Positions 12,862 to 24,683 of a DNA stretch of 64,000 nt are shown piece after piece. The notes under the pieces are model-generated. The model was not told the DNA's origin, did no database searches, and saw only the letters and a program-made list of their open reading frames with translations. Within the stretch, counting starts at the first letter, position 1. Each line of letters begins with the position of its first letter. Origin of the DNA: Ulota crispa (taxonomy: Eukaryota > Streptophyta > Bryopsida > Orthotrichales > Orthotrichaceae); contig OY987243.1 of the NCBI GenBank assembly GCA_963920765.1, positions 13,268,001 through 13,332,000 of the forward strand. Direction: 5' to 3'. The position numbers and the translations under genes are program-made.

Positions 12862-14503
12862 CCCTTTAAGGACCATGTGACCATATTTTGGTCGCTAGGA
12901 GTAGTTTTTAGCCTATATATCAAAATCGCTCAACAATTTGGAAATTGGTTTTGAAGTACGCTTGTGATCACAAGAATTTTGCATCCATCTAATAAAATAA
13001 CAATGGAACCGGATATGTGAGTTGATTAATAATGGTGTTTATACGACATGGCCTCAAAATACCTATCCGTTTTTTGTCAAAGATGGATCAAAGCAACAAC
13101 ACAATACATCAAGTATGCAAGAAGAATGTCAAACTTCAATTGCAAAATCTTAAAAAATTCAAATTGCTTAAGAAATACACTTGCATTGTTTTCCTATACG
13201 GTAGTAGTATAATTGTAGTGTTTAAAGATCTACTAAAATGGTGTTGTCATTTCATTTTAAAAATTTTGACATCCTACATTGAAGGCCAATTCTTGATTGC
13301 TTTCACCAATCGGATTTTCCATAACAATTATCAAATTTCCTGGAGAGCATTTTAAGGGTAGTCAAGAAAGTGGGATTTTAGACCCTTTTTGTCCACTTAG
13401 CTATGCTTTGTGATTGCTATTTTTATCTATTTTGTGTGAAACTAGCCTTATTGGAAAGGTGGGAACCTTGGCTTTCTAGAAATGTAAGGCTTTTTTCAAT
13501 CAAAGCTTGCATGAAGAGTTAACATCCTACACCACACAAGCATGAAAAACTAGAGATTCTCCACATACGAGTCACTCAATCATTATAATATTTCACCTCC
13601 AACAGTAGATCTAGCTGAAATTTTGGTACTTTCCAACAAACAAGGTGTACTTCCCATTTGTACGGTTGGATTATTGAAAATGGGTCCATATCTAATTCAA
13701 CTACACATGTACACTTGTCATCCTTGATTTTAGTGGGTTTTTTGAAAATGGGTGTGGTCCTTAACCCTGTAATGCCGGGGAAGCCATTTCTTGGCGTTTG
13801 AACAAATGTCCAAGGATGTGCATGAACAGAAAAATTGATTTTTCATCCATAGTTTTGTTTTTGATCTATCATGTTAGGTTATGATGAGTTTCTAATTGGA
13901 TTTGTAGTCTTACTAGTGTTTCTTTTTATGTAGATGAGAAGTTAGTAAAAAAAATAAATCACAACATATGTTGTTTTAGTGTATTTTGGGAAGTTGTTGC
14001 TCTTTGCTCTAAATCTGAAATTTCTTTACAAAAATTATATTTTTTGAATTTGAGCCCAACTTATAAAATGAAGGCCATCTACTCTAGTTTCTTCTCCACT
14101 TTGAATTTTGGAAAATTTCCTAATATTGAATATGTCATTGCTATTTGAACTTTGAATGTATTTTCAATGTCTATTAATTTTTAATTATAGAATGACATGG
14201 AAATGGAGTTTACACCATGATGTTTGTTATTGTGATATACACACACCGTGAAATTTTCATATTTTTTAGATTTTCTATTTGATGTGATTTTTCTTCACTT
14301 TTTCTTCAAATATTCTCAAAAAAATCAAATTTTCTCAAAAAAATCTGAAATTTTTGTGAAGTAAAGAAGACGTGTAATTCCATCTCTAAAAATTAAATAC
14401 AAATGTTTTCATACATATGTAATTGCAAAATGGTAACAAATTGGATGATGGACAGTCACACTTGGATCAGCGGTCATGGGTCCGTCATTTAGGAGTTAAA
14501 GGG
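12862..14503. mobile_element. TTAA-flanked miniature transposon, family E (piggyBac-like), interrupted
   Basis: Flanked by TTAA at 12858-12861 and 14504-14507. The left terminus is CCCTTTAAGGACCA. The right terminus reads GGTCC-TTAA ... AGGG, whose reverse complement after removal of the nested element is CCCTTTAAGGACC, a perfect inverted match. Without the 13765-14499 insert the element is about 907 bp. It has no transposase frame. CCC-starting ends plus a TTAA target duplication are typical of piggyBac-type elements; Kolobok elements also use TTAA and remain an alternative. Confidence 0.8.
13765..14495. mobile_element. TTAA-flanked miniature transposon, family F, nested inside family E
   Basis: 731 bp inserted at the TTAA lying inside the right terminal repeat of the surrounding element, giving TTAA at 13761-13764 and 14496-14499. 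Left end CCCTGTAATGCCGG; right end, reverse-complemented, CTCCTAAATGACGG (11 of 14 identical). The remaining AGGG of the host element follows directly and then the host's own TTAA. No coding capacity is visible. Confidence 0.8.
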
Positions 14504-14767
14504 TTAACCCCATACCTTGAGCTGGCCCACGTGGCAAGTTCCTTTACCAGTGCCAACTGCCAAGGGAGCGGATGCCCTAAAAAAAAGTTTGAAATTGTTC
14601 AGAATCTGCGTAAATCATGAAAGATTCTGTAGTTGAATACAGAACGTTCCTTTGCACTGGCTCTCCAGAAATGGTGCCTCCACTGCTCCTGGGATATCCG
14701 TAGATATAAGAGAAAATTTTATGGATACCTCTGAAGTTTGCCATATTTGTATAGATAGTTGTGATAA

Positions 14768-15079
14768 GGTAAGAGCACTCATCCTCGTGAGGGTCTCCAT
14801 AAGCGTATCCTCTAAAATTTTGGAAAATCTATGGAAGTAGATAGATGTAATGACAAAGATGTACAATATGTGAACACAAAATCTTAAAAGTGGTTATGGG
14901 TACAATGGCAGTTTGCTCTTTAAAAACTCACAACTTATTCTCATAGTATCCAAATAATAAATTTGAAAGTGCAAACTCATTATTTTTCTATTGCTAATAG
15001 GATCCTATAATTTGCTAAACGTTTACAAATAGTCATCATGTTCAAAACCCTTAAACTCACTCTTATGGGTGCTCCTACC
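14768..15079. mobile_element. Miniature element of the GGTAGGAGCA family (312 bp)
   Basis: Starts GGTAAGAGCACTCA and ends (reverse complement) GGTAGGAGCACCCATAAGAG. Internal 'ccataagcgt' and 'taagggttttgaac' blocks recur at 31780-32169 and 58155-59754. Flanks are TAA on the left and TTA on the right, so no clean target duplication is seen here. 14508-14767 and 15080-15246 hold no recognised gene. Confidence 0.65.
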
Positions 15080-15246
15080 TTACCTCTAGTTTTTTAGAAA
15101 TTGCACAAATATCCTTGGTCATGTTTTCCAAGCATTTGTTCTATTATGCATGCCACTTCTTTCTTCCTTGTGTGCATGTTGCTTCTTTTCTGTTCTATTG
15201 CATTTCTTGCTTTTAACCTTGGTTATGAAGAAAGCAGTGTGCTTAA

Positions 15247-16000
15247 CCCTTGTACATCCTAGAGGACCAAAAGTGTCTTCACATGATTTCAGAGGCTTGC
15301 TTGAGGCATCAAATCTAATTTTTTGACCTTGCTATAAACTACAATTACCAAGGCATTCAAGTGGTCCATGCAAGTGGAGTAATGGTAAGGCAAGGCAAAT
15401 GTTGTACAAGTGCCTCAAGAGCATCATTGGGTGAAACACCATACAAGGTGTGGTGGCAAGCAATGTTTTATAGGCTGCAACTAGTCAATACCCCAAGCAA
15501 GCTTCCTTGCATTTGCTTTGTGGTAGCGGGAAAGTTGCCAGCAAGGGTACAAGCATGTTCTAGACCCTTGTTGTGGCAACCCTCACCGGCTGTGCCGGTC
15601 ATCATTTTCCGTGCAATAGCAATTTGAAACCCTAAAACTTGACATAAAAAGAAGTGCAACCTTTAGTAATTTATAAGTGTGCATTCACATCTAATCTTGT
15701 TCCCCCAAAAAATTTAAGATGAATCCAGGACTTATAGAATTTTATAAAATTTATTAAATAGCAACTACTTGCTACAAATTGAGATTTTGCCATCACATGT
15801 TGTTTGATCAGATATTATAATCTTCCATCTCCCACTGTTAATTGTTCCCAAAATTTGCAAGTATTTTTCAACATAGATGCTACACTATTTTCAAATGTCA
15901 CTTTTTGTGGATCACCCAATTGATTGAGATACAATGCATCAAAGTTGTAGGTCTCCCAAAACCTTGATCTTGGTGAAACTATGGCATGGGTGCTCAAGGG
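15247..16000. mobile_element. TTAA-flanked miniature transposon, family D (754 bp)
   Basis: Left flank TTAA (15243-15246), right flank TCAA (a one-base-decayed TTAA). Termini CCCTTGTACATCC and, reverse-complemented, CCCTTGAGCACCC. It is similar along its whole length to 45161-45915 in the opposite orientation. Both copies keep an overlapping frame (15361-15627 here) containing GETPYK.WWQ and a C-terminal VPVIIF.AIAI, but it matches no transposase I know. Confidence 0.78.
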
Positions 16001-17115
16001 TCAACAAAACAAGTGCTTGAAAATTATGGTCCAAAGATCTTTGTGCAATTTCTAGAAAACTAGGGGTATTTATACAAATTTGACAAACTTCAAGGGTATC
16101 CATAAAAATTTCCCTAGTAACTATTTTATTCAAAAGCTGGTTTCTTTTATGTCGGTGTACTGCACATACGTGTTTGTGGGGTAAAGTGGAAAACCTAAAC
16201 CTTTTTACAAACAAGAATAAAATTAATAGTTTGCCCCTATTTTGAAATTGGTCATTTTTGTCCTCTTTAATGTTCTAGTCTATATCCTTGGTCTCGGATT
16301 CCAATTGCGAATTGAAAATTCCCGAATTCAATCTTGATGGTAAGTTTTTAAAGGTCAAAATGAATTGACGCCCTCTTTGCCCCCTAAATGGATGAATTAC
16401 TGTTGTCAATTGCAAATTCATGTTTTTGGGCCAAGGTGCAAAAGCTCTGTAATTTTACAAATATGGGTAAAAGTAATAATATGTCTCTTATTGCGTTGTT
16501 GTTCAATTACATCTTCACAAAATAGACGTTTTTAAATCCAAACGTGAATTCAAAACCCAAAATTCAATCTCATGATGGTAAATTTCCAAATTCTCACAAT
16601 TTTTAAAATATGAAAAAGAGAAAAAAAATCACCTTGTTCCACAAACTCATAAAGTTATTGACTAAGCTTTCACCTAAGAAGCAATAAGCTCAAAGTGAAC
16701 TTAGTAATTACCCATACGGTCAAACTTTCAAAAAAGGTTTTGGACTCATATTTAATGAATTTAGAAGCAATTACCATTTAAGATTCACTAAAATTACAAA
16801 TGTTATTCATAGAATTTAAAATTTGGTATGATTGGTTAAAAATAGACATTCTATTCTATAATTCAAAAATTATTTCTTTTTGAAAAAGAGAACATCATCA
16901 GTTTTTTGAAATAGAAATTGTTAGAACACTAACAAATGTTGAAATGTTTATCTTTGAAAAATTATCCTTGATGGAGTTTAACTTGAATTGACATGATTCA
17001 AATTGAGTTGAATAAATTATTTTATATTTTATTTATAATGTTTTTTTGCATCCCGAGCAACCCTCAAAAAATGACGGTGACCAAAAAAATGATCGATTGA
17101 GCACTTAGGGGTTAA

Positions 17116-17340
17116 CCCTTGAAAGCCACAAAAACCCTTTGCGGTCGTATGTATGACCATATGTACAGAGGTATTTGAGCTACTATGAGGGCTTTCCAAA
17201 AAAAATTATGCACCCACCATCATACAACCCTTCAATATGTATGATTATAACACTTGATTTCCAACTGATTCAAACTTTTGAATATTGATTGCAACGATAT
17301 TTGATACCATAGCTCCAAAGCCCAAGGGCCCTTTAGGGGT
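17116..17340. mobile_element. Short TTAA-flanked element (225 bp)
   Basis: TTAA at 17112-17115 and 17341-17344 bracket the element. Ends are CCCTTGAAAGCCAC and, reverse-complemented, ACCCCTAAAGGGCCC. The sequence just left of 17112 (GCACTTAGGGG) looks like the right end of another member, so the two appear to abut at one TTAA. 16001-17111 has no recognised gene. Confidence 0.5.
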
Positions 17341-17483
17341 TTAATTGGACCAATAATTGAGCCCCAATATAAAGTGGCTCAGTTTCAAAAGAGGCACATC
17401 CATCCAAAGGGTTCATAACATTTAGTAGCTTAAAGAGAGGATGCCTTTCCCTCTCTTTAGGTATCATCCACGAACTTCATCAT

Positions 17484-17535
17484 GACAAAAAAATAAAAAT
17501 AAAAAAATAAAATAAAATAAAATAAAATAAAATAA

Positions 17536-17610
<75 letters not shown>

Positions 17611-17640
17611 AATATATATATATTTTTAATATTTTTTTGA
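17484..17640. repeat. Microsatellite (AAAAT)n followed by (AAT)n
   Basis: A run of AAAAT pentamers passes into a long AAT trinucleotide run and a short (TA)n. The reading frame on the other strand gives only a leucine run and is not a gene. Confidence 0.95.
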
Positions 17641-17739
17641 CATGGCTGGCCCACACATCAATGTATGTGCACTAAACTCAGCCTCTCTTTCATAAACTCT
17701 CTGACAAATTCAACCATGTGTCCTCTTAGCTATTGATGG

Positions 17740-17845
17740 GTGTGAAATATTCCACACTTTTTCATACAACAAGATAAAAGTGTGAAATATTCCACACTTT
17801 TTCATACAACAAGATGAAAGTGAAATATTCCACACTCTTCATCTG
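17740..17845. repeat. 40-bp tandem repeat with a palindromic core upstream of ISCU
   Basis: Two exact-length 40-bp units (17740-17779 and 17780-17819) and a partial third. Each unit starts with the near-palindrome GTGTGAAATATTCCACAC. It lies about 500 bp upstream of the ISCU start codon, so a regulatory role is possible but unproven. Confidence 0.8.
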
Positions 17846-18344
17846 GAGGGAGGGCAGGCATAATGAGCGCTACTGAATGTTATGTTCAGTTTAAAATTTT
17901 ACGCATGTGATATAAAAGAGGTACGTAAGTATCTCTCTACAGTACATACGGTCGTATGATACTCACCCCATATGTATTTGGTCACCGTATCGTCTTCCTC
18001 AAGAGGGCGGTCTGTCGCTCTCTGTTCCACGACCTCTTCTCTTCTCTTTGCTTGGGCCTCCTTTACTCGCAATCGACGTGTGTGTTGCGTGTGTGTTCGA
18101 TTCGGAATCAAAACCACCAGAGTCACAAAGATCGCCATCACCAGAAATCGGTAGAGCTCTCTCGCTTCTTCACGTCACCTCTCTCCTCCTGCAATTTCTC
18201 CGGCGTATTTGCGACCAATTCTCTTTTACGAGCGCTTCTGTTGTGACCGCCCTTGTTTGTTTGTTTACAGCCTTCTTGCCATTTTTGTAAGCCTTCTGAT
18301 TTCTGAGCAGTTCAACGATTCTTCGCGGCTCTGAATCGAGAATC

Positions 18345-20426
18345 ATGCTGGCTCATGTGGTGAAGGGAATTGTCCGAACAGCGAACTCTGCTCCACGGAG
18401 CGCTCTTGTGTTTGGACAGAGGGCGTACCACGAGAAGGTGTGCAGATGCTTTTCCAGACCTTTCCGGGGGTTTGAAATTTTAGCGAGAGGTTCGCTGGAG
18501 GATTTTCTGTGTTGAATTGGTGCAAAAGAGTTTCAAATTGGCTAACGGGGGTTTCCAATTGGCTAACGGGTTTCCAATTGGCTAACGAGGGTTTCAAATT
18601 GGCTAACGAGGGTTTCAAATTGGCTAACGAGGGTTTCAAATTGGCTAACGAGGGTTTTATGGACAATCTTGGCATCACTTTGCAGGTTGTAGATCATTAC
18701 GACAACCCTCGCAATGTAGGCTCGTTCGACAAGAATGATCCGACTGTGGGGACCGGCTTAGTGGGTGCTCCTGCATGTGGCGATGTCATGAAGCTGCAGA
18801 TCAAGGTGGATGAGCAGACTGGAGATATTGTCGACGCTTGTTTTAAAACCTTCGGATGTGGATCTGCTATAGCCTCGTCGTCTGTAGGTATGTATGTATG
18901 TTCACCACGGCTTCCTTTGTTGGTGCGGTGGAGGTTCATCTCAACTAGTTTCGAGATTTGTTAGTCTATATCTAATCTTTGATTTTTGTGTTTGCAGCTT
19001 CCGAGTGGATCAAGGGGAAGCCTATGGAGCAAGCAGTGTCCATTAAGAACAGGTCAGCAAGCTTTCCTCTGAGTGGTTGATTTTCATGTCGTTACAGAAC
19101 AGCCAAATATATATGTTTTAGTCATTGCCACCCTTTCTATTTTTTCTCAAACCCTATGTAATTTCACACTCTGCAGCTGCATGTTCCTTTTATATTTTAA
19201 GAATCTCTCGTCTTTGCATAAGTTTGATTGGACATGTTCCGCAAGTTTGTGAATTGAGAAGCCCGCTTATGGACGACGCTATTTTGTGACGGTGAGCCAA
19301 GATTTCGTGAGTGAGAATCAATTCTAAGCTCAAAATCAATAAAAAAAACAGCAAATTTAGTTTAAAGTGCACAATTATAGGGTCCTATGTGCACGATTAT
19401 AGGTAAAATCTAGTATTTTGACAAAAATTCACGGCTCACGGCTTCCTACTCACGGTTATAGCATTCCTCGCCCGCTTATTCTTGTAAGGTTGTGCAACTT
19501 GGGACGGTTGAGTGAAAGGGATGTTGAGATAGAGGATTCACTACCTCTTTTCATGCACGCATGTGCCTCTATATTTATATGGTGTCCGTATTTAACTTCT
19601 CTCAACTTTCCTCTTTCTATATATCTCTATAGGGAATGGGAGAGAATGGACAATCATGGATACCCAAGCTTCATGCCGTCATAGCCAATTCCAAAACCGT
19701 CACAGGCCTTACTAAAGAATGTTATCAGGGTTTCTTAGTAGAGAAACTGTAGCAATTACATTCCTCTCTTCATTAGGGGGTGTCAAGACTAGAACTTCTG
19801 CCAGAAGTTTGTAAAACCAGGTTTTTGTTCAATAGTAGGTCAAATCTTTAGGATAACCAACTACGCCTTGTCATTGAAGATTCCTTTTTCTAATTATTCT
19901 GAAAAGCCAAAGGAGGAGCTGGATTTTGAGAATCTTGGTTTTCGGAATCCCTTTTGTTGAGTCTCTCCCTTTGTTACAAAAAAGAAATAGAGAAACTTGC
20001 ATGTAGCTAGAATAGGGGCGTTTAAACTCTTTTCTGGTTTTCTTTCTAGATGTGACATGTTTGTCAGCCAAGAGTTTTATCCTCCAGCACAAATTTTAGT
20101 TGTGACGCTTACTGTTAATTCCGGTTCGGTATGTAAGTCTCTTTTAAGGAAAACAGCTACAGTAGTATTAAATAGTTTCCAATACATATCTTTGTCCGTC
20201 AAGCTTTGGGACAAGCGATCATTTTTGTTAATTCTTTATATCGAGTTGTGGTGTGGATGCTTTCTGCAGTGAAATCGCCAAGCATTTGTCTCTGCCACCT
20301 GTGAAGCTCCACTGCAGTATGCTCGCGGAGGATGCTATCAAAGCGGCAGTGAAAGACTACAAGTCCAAGAAAGCGAAAGCAGGAACTGAAGCTTCTCACA
20401 GCGAGGCTTTCGCTGCCAATATGTAG
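18345..20426 (+). CDS. ISU1: Iron-sulfur cluster assembly scaffold protein ISCU (mitochondrial type), 4 exons
   Basis: Exons 18345-18437, 18686-18887, 18998-19052 and 20270-20426, all with GT/AG borders, give 168 residues, the usual length for plant ISU proteins. ISCU is the scaffold on which Fe-S clusters are built in the mitochondrial matrix, with NFS1 cysteine desulfurase, frataxin and the HSCA/HSCB chaperones. The first exon encodes a basic, Ser/Ala-rich presequence of 31 residues ending in RAYHEK. Cluster ligands are present: Cys62 and Asp64 in GAPACGD, Cys89 in FGCGS and Cys132 in LPPVKLHC; LPPVK is the HSC70-type chaperone motif. The C-terminal tail after KDYKSKKAK is species-variable. 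No frameshift is seen. Assignment as ISCU is firm; the choice among plant paralogues is not. Confidence 0.96.
18531..18654. repeat. 21-bp minisatellite in ISCU intron 1
   Basis: Six head-to-tail units (21, 19, 21, 21, 21, 21 bp) of TTTCAAATTGGCTAACGAGGG, with two T/C variants, fill half of the 248-bp first intron and stop about 30 bp before the acceptor. Confidence 0.95.
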
Positions 20427-21688
20427 AAAGATCATGTGTGTTTGCAGTATGGTGGGTGGTTCTTATAGTAACATAGCTGATCTGTTGCCCGCTTTTCTTA
20501 GCTTTGGAAGATTTAATCCTTGAAACAGGCATGGTGCAAAGGTATTGCAGCATGGCCATGGAGGTTTGAAGTTCAAGGAAACGCTGGTTAGAAAGACTGT
20601 CCTGCCAAATTGAACAGGTTCTAGGTCTGGCATCCTTGAGTTTCCTTAAAAGCCAGAGCTGAACTTTGGGTTACCTTTTGGGAAGACGTTCTAGTTATCT
20701 ATAGCTGAAGTTTTTAGAAACACTCCTTGCAAGTGCTGCTTAATGGCTTCACGTCTCTAGCCTACAAGGGTTTCCGGGTTTGAAATGTGGATGTTATCCT
20801 GTCTTGACAAGGATCGTTTTTGTTAGTGTTTGAATTGGATAGTATTAAAGTAGTTGAAATCACCTTTTAAACTTCTGAGAACTCTCTATTTGTTATATGC
20901 TCTTGAAACAGTCATAAGTTTATAGAAATACGTATCTGCTCTGGAACCCTGTTTGCTTGGTTTCGTCAGTATGTGATCTCTATATGACCGTTGGGCTGAA
21001 TTACTTTTGTCAATGACGAGTGCTAAAAATACATGCTAAATATTCTTCATTTTTTTATGACGGGCGTGAATATCCATAGAGATATCAAGTGAGAGTTGTT
21101 GTAGATTGTGGATTTATGTTTTGGATTCAAATACGATAACCTTTCACTGCGTTGTGATTCAACCAATACTCATTTAATGTGCAATTGCAGTAATTCTCAA
21201 TCAAGGAGTTTAATAGCAACTTGGATTATGTGTGGTACACGTGATGAACGTCTTTGAAACTTATAAGAAATCCAGAAGTAGTTCAAAATGACTCCTATCT
21301 TATGATAATCAATGTGACAAGGCATATTGTTGACATTTTTCTCTTTACTCATGCTGAGCACCGTTATATATGGGGTCAATTAGCTACACGATCTGTTAAA
21401 ATTTTGAGATTTTGAGATTGTGTTGTAATACACAGTTCTATAACATGAGTCTTTTGTGCAATCTGTTTTTGAAGTGTCAAGTAACTTTGCAGTTGCAAGT
21501 TTTAATTTTAAAAGTAAGATAATTAGTCCTTGGAATTTGGATCCAAGAAATGTTGATAAATTAGAATATCCTACCATCTCCTTGTCATGTTGTGTAATGA
21601 ATATGCAACTAATAAAGGGAAATCTTTCAAAAACCAGTTTTAGATTATTCTTTCCAAAAATAAATTTGCCTTCAAGAACATGAGCTCC
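20427..21688. other. ISCU 3' flank and intergenic DNA
   Basis: The 3' untranslated region of ISCU is expected in the first few hundred bases. No further gene or RNA is recognised up to the transposon at 21693. Confidence 0.5.
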
Positions 21689-21692
21689 TTAA

Positions 21693-22613
21693 CCTTGAAA
21701 GGACCAAGCCCTTTTTTCTGCCAAAATCACTAAAAACTCCACTTCTAGGGGATGAGTAATAAGGTACTTTTCTTCTTTTTTTGGAAATCCAACTATAGGA
21801 TCATACCTTAGACTAGAAGAGGTACTTGTGGGGAAAAAATCAAGTCATTCTAGATGGAGAGGAGGCAGATATTTACATTTGAAATGAGAAAAAAAGTTTT
21901 TTTCCCTACAGTTAGTAAATTTCAAAAGCCTTTGACCACCTTTACATGAAAAATTGCTCTACCAAAAGTTGAGCTTTTATTTTTCCATGTAGGAGATCAA
22001 GTTAGTATATGTGAGAATTTTCAAATCAATTGGAACTATACAACACATGGAAAAAAAATAGTAAGTAAAAGAAATAAAGAATGAGTCAAAACACTAAATT
22101 GTTAAGAATTTAATTATTGAAATGAAAAATGCAAATCCCAATGGTGATAATGTTGTAACAAATAATCTACTCCCTTGGATTTGATTTTTTTTCCAAAAGT
22201 TTGAAGATTGAGTGAAATGAATGACTTCAAAGTTTATTTTAGAGTAGATAATTCATAATTGCGTGCAAACAAAAACTCCTCATAACTTTCATCTCATTGA
22301 TCAAAATTGAATGATTCAAATCTTCCAACGTATAAAAAAAATCTAAAGAACCAATTCTAGAATTTTATTTTTAAAAAGTGAAATTTTTAAAGAATTTTTT
22401 TGTGCTGCCCAAATGGGCAGTCCTCCCCAAATTTTCATAAATTCATTCATAACTTCTTTGTCAAATGTCAAAATGAAAAAAAAAAATGCCCACATAGGTT
22501 TTTGAATTCCCCACCTTCAATAAAAGTTTCAAAAAATTACAAAAAATAACTTATCCAAAGGTACATGCCCAAAGTACCACTTGTCCCAGGGGGGACAGTT
22601 GCTCATTTAGGGG
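21693..22613. mobile_element. TTAA-flanked miniature transposon, family A/B (921 bp)
   Basis: TTAA at 21689-21692 and 22614-22617. Ends CCTTGAAAGGACCAAG and, reverse-complemented, CCCCTAAATGAGC. Interior 21990-22190 is clearly similar to 44545-44735 (shared 'cactaaattgttaagaat' and 'atcccaatggt' blocks), so the two are copies of one family. It has no coding frame. 22618-23416 is AT-rich with nothing recognised. Confidence 0.75.
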
Positions 22614-23416
22614 TTAAACTAGTCTAATACATTTATAGATCAAGTTTGTTAGGCTCATAAAGTTTGGTAAGTCAATTTTTTTGTACGTTTAGTGTGGATT
22701 TGACCACTTGGTTTGAAATTTGAGATCAAGGAGTCTCGAGATAGATTGGCTCTTTTACTTTTTTTTAATGTTTTTTTTTTTTTTTTCTAAAGGGAAAACT
22801 AAAGGGTTTCAAACAAAGCCATAAACTTAGTACTTTAATAAAATTATAATTATGAGTATTTGGATGTGGACAATTGGCTCTTCACCTACAATAGGAAAGT
22901 CTTTTTGAACTTGAGGTGAAGTATGATAAAATTCATTCAAATGTCACAAGACAAGGCATCAAAATCAATTGGTAGATTTTCTAAATTCATACCTTGATCT
23001 CCAATGTCTTAGTTTTGATCACTTTGCAATGAGTGCTAATGTACTTTTGAATATTCTTTAATGATTATCTATTGATTATCTATTGATCATGTGGATTTAT
23101 TAAGCATGATATTGAGTACACTTTGCATTTTAAGTATCTCACAATTTTGAAATATAACAATGAGTGTTATTCTACATTTGAACATTCTCCAATAAATATT
23201 TATGTACTAGGTAAATTCACTACCAAAATTTTGGGCACACCTTGCACTTGGGTCCTTTGACGATTGCAGCATTCACTATGTAAAGTCTTAAACTTAAAAA
23301 TGCTTATGAGGATGTTTTGATGGAAAAACATGTTTATTCATCCAATTCTGTCAAAGGAGTTGCTTAACTATATTTTTAGTAATTAAGAATCTATTTGCTA
23401 TTGCAAACAAAAGAAA

Positions 23417-23590
23417 CACTAGAAGAAACTTGCATTTTTTATAACAGATTTTTTTGGATGTCCACTTGTTTTTGTGCTAACAATGACATCAAACAAAACA
23501 TCAAGATATTAGTTTAAACATCAATTGAAACATAAAAACAAGTGGACGTCTAAAAATATCCGTTGTAAAAAACACGGGTTTCTTCTAGTG
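23417..23590. mobile_element. 174-bp CACTA-type miniature element
   Basis: Begins CACTAGAAGAAAC and ends GTTTCTTCTAGTG, with inverted repeats extending about 60 bp inward (both reach GTCCACTTGTTTTT). It is flanked on both sides by AAA, the 3-bp duplication expected for CACTA (En/Spm) elements. No coding capacity. 23591-24416 holds a dispersed 'gatgaatttgcc' repeat and no gene. Confidence 0.82.
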
Positions 23591-24416
23591 AAATTGTCAT
23601 CAATTGAACTTCAATTTACGTAATTGGACAAATGAGGAAAAATGTTGGGCAACATTATAGTGCATGACACTTATACCCAACAACTATTGGTCAAGCAAGA
23701 AATACTTAAGCAAAACACATATACTTATTAGCTCAAAAGTAATTCCACCATCAAGTGGGACAAATAGCGTTTAACTTTCTAGCAAATTTTTGCCAAAAAT
23801 TTACCTAGATTTGGGCCTAGCAACAACAACATTAGAAAATCAAGGTGAGAAACTAGATGAATTTGCCAGGTGCCTACTCAAGCTATGACTGGATTTGCCA
23901 AAGTATGGATGAAAACTACTAATATTAGTATTTTTATGGATGAATGCGTGCTTGTAATTTATTCTCTCCATTTTTGTCCAATTATTCTTACTTGCTAGCA
24001 TTGGTAGGTGCTGGTCTTGCAATTAGTGAAAAAACAAAATTTAAACGCTGGGGAAAAACCCTAAGCTTCTTCTTCATGAACTCAAATTTTTGATAACGTT
24101 TTTTTAAGCTAACCACTTGAATTGGGAGTTGTTGGTTATAAGTGTCATGCACCATACAAACAACACTGTCATATGGCTGGAGATGCCCTAAGGACCGGCC
24201 CGGCACTCGCATTCTGCGAGTTTGGTGGCGCAGCTCTGAAGGCTTGCCGCTCGCTTGCTCTCTTCAAAGCGTCCTCCGCAAAATCCTTCATCCACGTGCC
24301 TTATTTTTTTGTCAGTCTCTTCAAAGTAATTCGCATTCTCGTAGAATCGTAGTACTGTCTCTTGAATCGCGAATCTGCAGCGACACGAGAAATCTCCGCA
24401 AAACGACGCACCCGCG

Positions 24417-24683
24417 ATGGCGCTGTCGCAATTCATGTGGCCAATTCCAAAGGCCGAGCTGGTCTTCTTCAGTTCGTTCGTTGATGCCGTGCTCCACCAG
24501 CTCCCGCACGCGATTTCCTCGTCGCCTTTTTGTCTCACGTCCACGTTGCGAACTCACAATACGAGAAGAACCGCTCGATTTACGACGACGGCGACGGTGG
24601 CCAGCCATTCGCGCTCAGCACGAGCACAGGATAAAGAAAAGTGCCTTGACAGTCCATACTCGTCATCGTCTTCCTCTCACTAG
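24417..24683 (+). other. GC-rich open frame resembling a transit peptide; possible 5' exon of the downstream gene
   Basis: This 88-residue frame starts MALSQF and is rich in Ser, Thr, Arg and Ala with few acidic residues near its start, as in plastid transit peptides. It lies about 0.9 kb upstream of the first homologous exon at 25619, in a GC-rich patch typical of a plant gene start. I could not find a donor that joins it cleanly in frame to 25619. A good donor-like site (GGACAG then GTATTA) at 24759-24765 lies after its stop codon, so the segment may instead be 5' untranslated exon. Confidence 0.35.

Noticed and set aside
17457-17654. Leucine/isoleucine-rich frame on the minus strand
   Set aside because: Produced entirely by the AAT/AAAAT microsatellite.
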